Shown here one piece after another: positions 14,361-19,785 of a DNA stretch of 19,785 nt. A model generated the notes under the pieces. That model saw nothing but the letters and a program-made list of their open reading frames with translations, was not told the DNA's origin and did no database searches. The stretch spans positions 1 through 19,785 of the forward strand of contig JACPVB010000042.1 in NCBI GenBank assembly GCA_016191985.1. Reading direction: 5' to 3'. The DNA comes from Chloroflexota bacterium. Its GTDB lineage: Bacteria; Chloroflexota; Anaerolineae; Anaerolineales; Villigracilaceae. Numbering within the stretch: position 1 is the first letter of the stretch; every line of letters begins with the position of its first letter. A program made the translations under genes and the position numbers.

Positions 14361-15539
14361 CTAGGCGATTTTGACAAAGCGGTTCTTCTTTTTATCGTGG
14401 ATGGCCTGTTCATACACTGCAAGCAGCTTTTCGGTCATGGGATCAATGTGAAAGGTCTGGGCTTTTTTATAAGCCGCCTCTCCAAATTGACGCATCTTCT
14501 CCGGGTGGGTGAGGAGTTTCCCGATCGCGGATGCAAGCGCTTCGGGGGAATTCTTCACCAAATACCCCTGTCGCCCATGTTGGACGAGGTCTTGTGCTCC
14601 GTTTGCACTTACTGCAACAATCGGCAGTCTGGCTGCCATGGCTTCAAGAGTGACCAGACCTTGCGTTTCGGTGATGGATGCAAAACCGAAGAGGTCTGCC
14701 GCTTCGAGATAGGTTGGGATTTCTGAAAAGTGGAGTTGACCGGTGAATGTAACCTGCCGTTTTATGCCCAGTTCTTTTGCCAGGTCTTCGAGGGTTTTTC
14801 TATCGGGTCCATCGCCGATCAGAACGAAGCGAAATTGTGGATGGTTTTTCAAAACAAGGGAGACTGCCCGGAATAGAACAGGCCAGTTCTTTTCAGGCGC
14901 GAGCCGCCCGACCGACATCATGACGATATCTTGCGACCAACGTTTTTTAATGCGGAGTTTTTCGCGGTTGGTCTGGTTGAACAACTCCAGGTTGATGCCT
15001 GTGGGAATTACTGTGAAATGATTTTTTAATCCGTAGTCACGGGTTAAGGTTTCGCGCATGCTTTCCGATGGAATGATGATGTGCTGACAGCGGCGCATAA
15101 AATCACGCAACCAGCGATCCACCGCGTCTTTTAGAAAATTCTGTACGGTCTCCTGTGAGAACGGAAAGTAATGTGTGTATTCACGGTATTGTGTATGGAA
15201 GGTAAAAACCAGGGGCAGGTTAAGTTCCTGCGCTTTCGCCGCGGCGGTTTGCCCAAGTAAAACTGGGTGATGCGTGTGGATGACATCCAGTTTTACTTTT
15301 GGGAGGAGGTTGTCAATAAAAGGTGAGATCGGGATCGCGGCTGGAATGTCGACACCGATTGGTAAATTCAGGCTTGGATAGCGAAAGATGAACGGCTCTG
15401 TATCGTGATAATCCGCTTCCTGGGCAAAGACAAAAACGTTGTGCCCTTTGCGGGTAAGTCCTTCACGAAAGGTGTGGATGGATCGGACAACACCATTGAC
15501 AAATGGCAGATACAAATTAGTAAAGTGTGCTATGTGCAT
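14361..15539 (-). CDS. Glycosyltransferase family 4 (GT-B fold, 392 aa)
   Basis: Retaining glycosyltransferase using a nucleotide-sugar donor, probably acting on a lipid or polysaccharide acceptor at the inner membrane face. The N-terminus MHIAHFTNLYLPFVNGVVRS contains the typical acceptor-domain glycine loop (NGV, 15-17). The C-terminal donor domain has SVGRLAPEKN (209-218), IGDGPDRKTLEDLAKELGI (241-259) and the EX7E motif with E291 and E299 (SITETQGLVTLEA). The pattern resembles diacylglycerol glucosyltransferase/PimB-like enzymes, but the acceptor cannot be fixed. I chose the ATG at 15537-15539: it is 1 base after the stop of the glycosidase-like gene and gives the canonical family start. 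A longer frame to 15635 would add 32 residues overlapping that gene. It is the second gene of a two-gene operon. Confidence 0.9.
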   Translation of the reverse strand: MHIAHFTNLYLPFVNGVVRSIHTFREGLTRKGHNVFVFAQEADYHDTEPFIFRYPSLNLPIGVDIPAAIPISPFIDNLLPKVKLDVIHTHHPVLLGQTAAAKAQELNLPLVFTFHTQYREYTHYFPFSQETVQNFLKDAVDRWLRDFMRRCQHIIIPSESMRETLTRDYGLKNHFTVIPTGINLELFNQTNREKLRIKKRWSQDIVMMSVGRLAPEKNWPVLFRAVSLVLKNHPQFRFVLIGDGPDRKTLEDLAKELGIKRQVTFTGQLHFSEIPTYLEAADLFGFASITETQGLVTLEAMAARLPIVAVSANGAQDLVQHGRQGYLVKNSPEALASAIGKLLTHPEKMRQFGEAAYKKAQTFHIDPMTEKLLAVYEQAIHDKKKNRFVKIA

Positions 15540-15540
15540 A

Positions 15541-16953
15541 TTATCCAGCCGTCCCAGCGGCGTGACCATCATTGCTGACCAACGAAACGATATCAGTTTT
15601 TGAATGGATGTATTGTTCGAGAACGTGATAGGCATATACGATCATGCCGGCGTTCCAGGTGAGCGGCGATTCGGAGGTGTACCAGAAATTCGAGAGTGGT
15701 TTTCCATTGGGCGCATATACCTCGTGGATTTGTTGATCCTGCACAATGATGCTTGCCATGCGTGAGAGGATTTCGCGGCTTTCATCCAATCGGCCTGCGC
15801 GGGCGAGTGCGATCACGTGCCAGGCTCCGATCCACAGCCAGGCCGCATCAGTATGATAATTTGCCACCCCGGCCAGACGGTTTTCGAGCGCAACAAGGTG
15901 CATTGGATACGGTGGGAAAGCGACTTTGGTCGGCACTGGGCTGGACATATCCGCTTTGTGCAGAGCATCCAAAATGGAATTTTCCTGGTCTGCGGAGGAT
16001 AACCCCCATGCAATCGCCAGTAAATTTCCACTGCTGGTTAAATGGTTTAGCTTATCGCTGGCAGCGAAATAGCCCAGGGATGGACGCCATAATTTTTTCT
16101 GGATGGCGCCTACCACTTGCACTGCCTTTTGCGTATAAAGCGCGGCTGAGTCTGTAAACCCGAGGCGGGTTGAAGCTTCAGCCATCTCCTGCAGGGCCTG
16201 CCAATAAAGGACATTTGTGTAGAGCACACGTCCGCGCCGGTCGATGCTGTCGGCCCAATCAGCGAATGGACCCTGAATGAGCATCTCACCGTTTGGGTCT
16301 TTTGCTGAACTCTCGATCCAGGCGAGGGCTTTGACGAGCGCATTCCAGTGGATGCGGATAAATTCCAAATCATCTGCCTCACGGCTGTAGTTGACCGCCG
16401 CAATCACCAGCAGGGCTTGTCCGTCAAGGGAGGGATGCCCATGTGCGGATAAATATTTTGGGCGCAGGGGAATTTCGGTGGGTTGCTCTCTTTCAAAGAG
16501 GGAGTGCATAAAGCGGGTCACTGGGCCGATGGAATGCAATTTGACCGGCAATTGCCCCGCCTCGGTTTGGTGATCGAGGAAGGCTTCCAAAGTATCTTTG
16601 ACCACCTTGAATTCCTTTAATGCCAGCAGCCCAAAGGCGGCAAAGCCGAAATCACGCGCCCAGCTTTCACGGAAGTTGCGGTAGCCGGCGTGTAATATTT
16701 GCCTGGTCTTGTTATTTCGCAGGCGCCGTCGTTCGATTGCCGAACGCAGGTTTTCAGTGGCAATAAACAAGGCGCGTGCCTCGACCGTGTCAAAGTCATC
16801 GGCATTGGACAATACAATCCGTGACGTTAAGCGCGGTTGCTTGAAGATCGCATGGATGTATTGATACGTGATCAGGGATGCAATTCCAGCAGTTGCTCCA
16901 GCGATCATACCTATAAGGAAGCTGGATAGATCAACACTTTTTTGAGAACGCAT
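15541..16953 (-). CDS. Membrane-anchored (alpha/alpha)6-barrel glycosidase-like protein (470 aa)
   Basis: An N-terminal uncleaved anchor (about residues 11-32, SFLIGMIAGATAGIASLITY) precedes a long helical domain with glycogen-debranching/GH-type (alpha/alpha)6 features. These are RESWARDFGFAAFGLLAL, a carbohydrate-type FADWADSIDRRGRVLYTNVLYWQAL segment, YHTDAAWLWIGAWHVIAL, and SESPLTWNAGMIVYAYHVL near the end. Acidic residues in WARDF, ADWADS and SESPLTWN are candidate catalytic or binding positions. The fold assignment resembles amylo-alpha-1,6-glucosidase C-terminal or GH100-like invertase domains; the exact family and substrate are uncertain. It begins at the ATG 16951-16953 and precedes a GT4 glycosyltransferase by 1 base, suggesting a joint role in making or trimming a glucan or glycolipid. 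Confidence 0.75.
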   Translation of the reverse strand: MRSQKSVDLSSFLIGMIAGATAGIASLITYQYIHAIFKQPRLTSRIVLSNADDFDTVEARALFIATENLRSAIERRRLRNNKTRQILHAGYRNFRESWARDFGFAAFGLLALKEFKVVKDTLEAFLDHQTEAGQLPVKLHSIGPVTRFMHSLFEREQPTEIPLRPKYLSAHGHPSLDGQALLVIAAVNYSREADDLEFIRIHWNALVKALAWIESSAKDPNGEMLIQGPFADWADSIDRRGRVLYTNVLYWQALQEMAEASTRLGFTDSAALYTQKAVQVVGAIQKKLWRPSLGYFAASDKLNHLTSSGNLLAIAWGLSSADQENSILDALHKADMSSPVPTKVAFPPYPMHLVALENRLAGVANYHTDAAWLWIGAWHVIALARAGRLDESREILSRMASIIVQDQQIHEVYAPNGKPLSNFWYTSESPLTWNAGMIVYAYHVLEQYIHSKTDIVSLVSNDGHAAGTAG

Positions 16954-16959
16954 ACCTAT

Positions 16960-16965
16960 ATTATA
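16960..16965 (-). promoter_or_regulatory. -10 box directly upstream of the glycosidase-like gene
   Basis: A perfect TATAAT on the minus strand ends 6 bases before the ATG at 16953, the same geometry as in the radical-SAM gene, implying a leaderless transcript. No convincing -35 hexamer is visible at 16-18 bases, so this is less secure. Confidence 0.45.
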
Positions 16966-17120
16966 GCCATGGAGATTGGAAGTATATTAAGAGCAATGTC
17001 ACTTGGGCGTGAGGTGTGGACTGGCTATACTGATTGAATAGTTCATAAAAGTTTTACCGCGAAGAGTGCTAAGAGAGTTTTTCTTTCCCGTCAGCTTTGC
17101 TACCGTACATCGCGCCAATT

Positions 17121-17310
17121 ATGTCGTTGCGAGCCGCTGTTCGTGCTGAGCGTAGTCGAAGCATCGGCGGCGAAGCAATCTCATTTTCAACGGAAGTATC
17201 CCTCGAAACAGGAGGTTGCTCACCGCACTGGTGCGCGGCGCACACTTGCCCTGGCGGGCAGTGCCAGGGAGTGTCGTCGGAAAGGGCAAAACCCCTCCTC
17301 GCAACGACAT
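17121..17310. repeat. 190-bp MITE-like palindromic element with terminal inverted repeats
   Basis: This fills most of the 416-base gene-free gap 16954-17369. The ends ATGTCGTTGCGAG (17121-17133) and CTCGCAACGACAT (17298-17310) are perfect 13-base inverted repeats. Inside are further palindromes: GCCGC/GCGGC around 17133-17172, CGCAC-TG-GTGCG (about 17225-17236) and CCCTGGC-7-GCCAGGG (17249-17269). An outer pair, TACCGTAC (17101-17108) and GTACGGTA (17313-17320, repeated at 17323-17330), brackets it. No transposase is encoded and the short frames crossing it look spurious. A related core occurs at 13119-13149. No clear target-site duplication is visible. The stretch from 16966 to 17100 holds nothing I can identify beyond A/T-rich bases. 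Confidence 0.7.
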
Positions 17311-17347
17311 TTGTACGGTAGAGTACGGTAGAGAAAAAAATTAGAGT

Positions 17348-17364
17348 CTGATCGATCAGGAGGT
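17348..17364 (+). promoter_or_regulatory. Strong Shine-Dalgarno preceded by a 12-bp palindrome
   Basis: CAGGAGGT (17357-17364) sits 5 bases ahead of the ATG at 17370 and fixes that start. It overlaps a perfect palindrome CTGATCGATCAG (17348-17359), which could be an operator or a short RNA hairpin affecting the ribosome site. No convincing promoter hexamers were found between it and the MITE-like element. Confidence 0.5.
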
Positions 17365-17369
17365 CGGCT

Positions 17370-18176
17370 ATGTGTGAATTCTGCACGCAACATGGGGAGG
17401 GGGAGAAGTGGTATTTGACCATGGAAAATTACTCGAAGGATTTATTGGACCAAAATCAACGCCGCAAATATGCCGCGGACTTTCTGAACGGATTCGACAA
17501 GCGCGTGCCCAAAAGCGTGAAGCAGTTGGACGGAATGCGCAAAACCCCGTTGATGAAGCTGGCCAAGCCTGTCTTGACCCACATGCAGAAACAGGATCAT
17601 TACGGGCAGGTGGTGCCAATAGAGGATGTGGAAAAAATCTTCGAGATCGTCCAGGGTGCGGTAAGACTTCCCTGCGTGTGCCGGCGTGTGACCACGGGGA
17701 ATATGAACGCACGCTATTGCTACGGCCTGACCATGGATAAGCAATTGATGGACTCGCTCGATGATTCATTCAGCCTCGAAACGCTGACAAAAAAGGAAGC
17801 GCTTGAATCCATTCGTAAACTGGATAAAGAAGGACTCGTCCATTCGGTGTGGACATTCAAAACCCCGTTCATCGGCGGCCTGTGCAACTGTGACCAGGAC
17901 TGTATGGCCTATCGCATTACCCATGCCCGCAAGGATTATCCCGTCATGTTCCGCGCGGAATGGGTGGCGGAAGTTTCCCCCGATTCGTGCAACGGCTGCC
18001 GACTGTGTATGCGCCAGTGTCAGTATGGCGCGATCCGCTATTCATCCAATAATAAAAAAGTGACCATTGACCCGACGGCCTGCTATGGCTGCGGAGTCTG
18101 TAGGGCGAGCTGCAATAAGAAGGCCATCACCCTGGCTCCACGGGAAACTGTCCCTGCGGCGGCGGGAATGTATTGA
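17370..18176 (+). CDS. Ferredoxin-like 4Fe-4S protein with extra cysteine motifs (268 aa)
   Basis: A soluble iron-sulfur protein, probably an electron carrier or electron-transfer subunit. The C-terminus is a classical two-cluster ferredoxin module: CNGCRLCMRQC (C207, C210, C213, C217) and CYGCGVCRASC (C238, C241, C244, C248). Upstream lie unusual cysteine groups: CEFC at the very N-terminus (C2, C5), CVC plus C117 (C102, C104, C117) and CNCDQDC (C172, C174, C178), which could hold a further cluster or metal. About 200 residues precede the ferredoxin module with no family I recognise. No signal peptide or TM helix is seen. The start is fixed by the strong Shine-Dalgarno at 17357. Transcription is on the plus strand, opposite to the glycan genes, possibly shared with the downstream microprotein. 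Confidence 0.88.
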   Translation: MCEFCTQHGEGEKWYLTMENYSKDLLDQNQRRKYAADFLNGFDKRVPKSVKQLDGMRKTPLMKLAKPVLTHMQKQDHYGQVVPIEDVEKIFEIVQGAVRLPCVCRRVTTGNMNARYCYGLTMDKQLMDSLDDSFSLETLTKKEALESIRKLDKEGLVHSVWTFKTPFIGGLCNCDQDCMAYRITHARKDYPVMFRAEWVAEVSPDSCNGCRLCMRQCQYGAIRYSSNNKKVTIDPTACYGCGVCRASCNKKAITLAPRETVPAAAGMY

Positions 18177-18323
18177 TCGTGGTTGAAAGGTTTGCTCTTC
18201 CCGACGAGGCAATCTCCTGTTATTATTTTCAGCGACAAATGGGTTGCAGGTTTCTTTGCCCATAGTGAAAACCAATCATTTTGTTCAAAGGCCGCTGTGC
18301 TGGTCTTTGGAAAGGAGCTAACC

Positions 18324-18395
18324 ATGGCAAACAAGGAACAAAAGGGGAAGAACAAGGAAAAGAAGAAGAAAAAAAAGGAGAAGCCAAAGAAGTAA
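18324..18395 (+). CDS. Lysine-rich microprotein (23 aa)
   Basis: A 23-codon gene, MANKEQKGKNKEKKK..., with 13 lysines, 3 glutamates, no aromatic residue and no hydrophobic core; it is expected to be disordered and strongly basic. AAAGGAG lies 6 bases ahead of the ATG (18324-18326), TAA is at 18393-18395, and a good rho-independent terminator follows 24 bases later. The ribosome site and terminator make real translation likely despite the size. A longer in-frame extension upstream (from about 18183) reads through this ribosome site and is rejected. Function is unknown; nucleic-acid or ribosome binding would fit the charge. I recall similar short KKxKK proteins annotated as hypothetical in other bacteria but could not search. 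It may be co-transcribed with the Fe-S gene 147 bases upstream. Confidence 0.65.
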   Translation: MANKEQKGKNKEKKKKKKEKPKK

Positions 18396-18419
18396 GTGGC
18401 TGACGTTGACAATTTTTTA

Positions 18420-18450
18420 CCATCCCCCGCGTTTTGGGGGATGGGCTTTT
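18420..18450 (+). terminator. Rho-independent terminator after the microprotein gene
   Basis: A perfect 9-bp stem CCATCCCCC (18420-18428) with GGGGGATGG (18436-18444) has a 7-base loop and is followed by GCTTTT. There is no T-run on the minus strand, so it serves the plus-strand microprotein and possibly the Fe-S transcript, not the TPR gene coming from the right. Confidence 0.85.
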
Positions 18451-18465
18451 GATGGGGGAGTGGAA

Positions 18466-18493
18466 TGCGTGATTCGTAAAACGTAATGCGTAA
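18466..18493. repeat. Four tandem heptamers (NNCGTRA)
   Basis: The bases divide exactly into TGCGTGA, TTCGTAA, AACGTAA and TGCGTAA. The short array lies in the 63-base gap between the terminator at 18450 and the stop of the TPR gene. It may be a remnant of a dispersed intergenic repeat or a protein-binding array. Confidence 0.45.
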
Positions 18494-18513
18494 TTGACCC
18501 TTCGAACCTGCCC

Positions 18514-19785
18514 TTATTCGTGGACAGTTTTTCTCACCACCTCCGCCCACTCCCTCGGCAGGGACGAGAGATCAACGTTCCTATCGCCGAGCATGATTCT
18601 CTGCAACACCCCGCCCAACTCGCGCACCTCCGCAGGGACACTCGCATCCGCCGCCATCTTTTGCGCGGACTTGAAGTACTCCTCCGCTTCGGGACGCTTC
18701 TCCCTTGCAGATTGAATCGCCTCCGCGATGAACTGCTCGGCGGTCATGCCTTGTTCTTGTTGATCATCTACTTCCGCCAGCCATTCAGGAATCGGTTGCT
18801 CAATCTCTTCTTGCCACAAGGTGTCAAATTTTCCTGCGCCAATTTCCTTTCGAAATCCTATAAGCCAATTCATTACTGATTGCGCTTTTAGCTGAGCCTG
18901 TACAGACTGAAAGGCAATCATTGCTTCAACAAAGTATTTCAGCGCGAAGTGATATTGTCCATTTTTGAATAAAAAGACTCCTATATTGTTAAACGATGTC
19001 CCTTTATCCAACAAATCGCCTAACTGCTGACTTATTACAAGTGAATCTTGCGATAATTTTATTGCGCCATCCAAGTTGCCTTGGTTGTATAAGACAACCG
19101 CCATGTTATTCAGTGTACTAGCCTTGCTCTTCAAATCCCCTAGCTTTTGAGATATATCCAACGACTGTTGGTATATTCTCATTGCATCGGATAAATTGCC
19201 ACGAGCCACATGGATTTGCGCCATATTGTTTAAATTAATGGCTTCGCCTTGCAGGTGTCCTAATTTTTCGTCTATTTCAAGAGATTGCTGATATAACGGC
19301 ATTGCTTTATCTAACTCGCCACGACTGAGATAAATATCTGCAATTTGTTGAAGGGAAGCCGATTTCCCTTGGGCGTCATCAAATCTAATAGCAACATCAA
19401 GCGTGTATTTATGTATTGCTAATGCTTCATCAAAATTGCCCTTCTGGCTCTCTATTTGGGCAATCCACCTTAAAATACTAGCCATTGCTTTCAAGTCTTT
19501 CGACTCTTCAAATACTTTATAAGCCTGTCGATATAACTCCATGGCTTCATCTAAGTTACCGTGAATAAAATAGATTTTTGCCATATTGCCAAGTACAATC
19601 CCTTTACCTTGCAGATCGCCCAACTCTTCATTAATTTTCGCCGACTGGTGATATAGTTGCAATGCATCTTCTAAGTTGCCGCGTACTACATGGATTTCTG
19701 CCATTATATTTAAAGTGGCAGTCTTGCCCTTCATGTAGCCTAATTCTTCAAATATCGCAAGCGATTGCTGAGATATTTTCATTGC
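18514..19785 (-). CDS. Tetratricopeptide-repeat protein, C-terminal part (partial, at least 423 aa)
   Basis: Scaffold protein of stacked TPR helices for protein-protein contact. The frame enters from the right edge (a sense codon precedes the first ATG at 19782), so the true N-terminus and any effector domain are outside the window. Numbered from that ATG, a partial repeat (1-34) is followed by six 40-residue units (35-74, 75-114, 115-154, 155-194, 195-234, 235-274) with the pattern GNL..A..LY.QSL.I...LGDL.GKA..LNNMA.I...RG, then a degenerate unit (about 275-314). The 40-residue kinesin-light-chain-type period gives a 120-bp DNA repeat. A non-TPR tail (about 325-422) is acidic and helical (IPEWLAEVDDQQEQ) and ends DVDLSSLPREWAEVVRKTV. 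In Chloroflexi such arrays often follow NTPase, TIR, CHAT or kinase domains, which cannot be judged here. Confidence 0.88.
   Translation of the reverse strand, partial: AMKISQQSLAIFEELGYMKGKTATLNIMAEIHVVRGNLEDALQLYHQSAKINEELGDLQGKGIVLGNMAKIYFIHGNLDEAMELYRQAYKVFEESKDLKAMASILRWIAQIESQKGNFDEALAIHKYTLDVAIRFDDAQGKSASLQQIADIYLSRGELDKAMPLYQQSLEIDEKLGHLQGEAINLNNMAQIHVARGNLSDAMRIYQQSLDISQKLGDLKSKASTLNNMAVVLYNQGNLDGAIKLSQDSLVISQQLGDLLDKGTSFNNIGVFLFKNGQYHFALKYFVEAMIAFQSVQAQLKAQSVMNWLIGFRKEIGAGKFDTLWQEEIEQPIPEWLAEVDDQQEQGMTAEQFIAEAIQSAREKRPEAEEYFKSAQKMAADASVPAEVRELGGVLQRIMLGDRNVDLSSLPREWAEVVRKTVHE

Noticed and set aside
17097..17331. Several short frames inside the inverted-repeat element
   Set aside because: Composition follows the palindromic repeat; no start signals and no protein-like pattern.
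17368..17769. 133-codon minus-strand frame opposite the Fe-S gene
   Set aside because: It is antisense to a gene with clear ferredoxin motifs and a strong Shine-Dalgarno; the product is Pro/Ser/Arg-rich without domains.
18083..18550. 155-codon minus-strand frame across the microprotein and terminator
   Set aside because: Its phenylalanine-rich stretch is just the complement of the lysine codons, and it crosses a plus-strand terminator and the end of the Fe-S gene.
18870..19785. Regular 120-bp repeats considered as a CRISPR or tandem satellite array
   Set aside because: The period is exactly 40 codons, the frame stays open and the residues fit the TPR consensus, so the repeats are coding.

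Overview
The window reads as a chromosomal stretch of a Chloroflexota bacterium, most likely Anaerolineae. This is an inference from gene style: kinase-less multi-GAF sensor proteins, a Chloroflexi-like hypothetical protein, a GT4 glycosyltransferase, 40-residue TPR arrays, frequent TTG/GTG starts and dispersed palindromic intergenic repeats. There is no 16S rRNA or other taxonomic marker, so the assignment is tentative. Base composition looks balanced and no phage, transposase or CRISPR is visible.

Left half (about 1-9808, all minus strand): one tightly packed operon of at least seven genes. In transcription order it encodes two single-domain CheY/DivK-like receivers, then a 1289-residue Cache-HAMP-five-GAF membrane receptor. 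Two six-TM GAF proteins follow (530 and about 558 residues), then a two-TM GAF protein (491), then the start of another membrane protein cut by the window edge. Gene junctions range from 8-base overlaps to a 38-base gap. None of the four complete sensors carries a histidine kinase, GGDEF, phosphatase or DNA-binding output. All four end in the same kind of short tail that looks like the first helices of another GAF domain. This array is the most unusual system in the window.

Middle (9850-12380): a minus-strand tRNA-Gly(CCC) with consensus -35 and -10 boxes and its own terminator separates the sensor operon from a two-gene minus-strand unit, a HAD phosphatase followed by a polyprenyl diphosphate synthase. 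A plus-strand hypothetical gene diverges from the HAD gene and converges on a SET-domain gene across a bidirectional terminator.

Right half (12381-19785): a SET-domain protein with a clear promoter. Next is a radical-SAM/HhH protein of the DNA-repair-associated type, whose promoter spacer holds a LexA-like palindrome and which is probably leaderless. A minus-strand pair follows: a membrane-anchored (alpha/alpha)6 glycosidase-like protein and a GT4 glycosyltransferase. After a 190-bp element with perfect 13-bp terminal inverted repeats comes a plus-strand multi-cluster Fe-S protein, then a 23-residue lysine-rich microprotein with a strong ribosome binding site and terminator. The window closes with the C-terminal part of a TPR protein that enters from the right edge.

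Functionally the left operon is a multi-input intracellular and periplasmic sensing array, probably feeding a partner outside the window. The rest is housekeeping (tRNA, isoprenoid, glycan) mixed with poorly characterised accessory genes.
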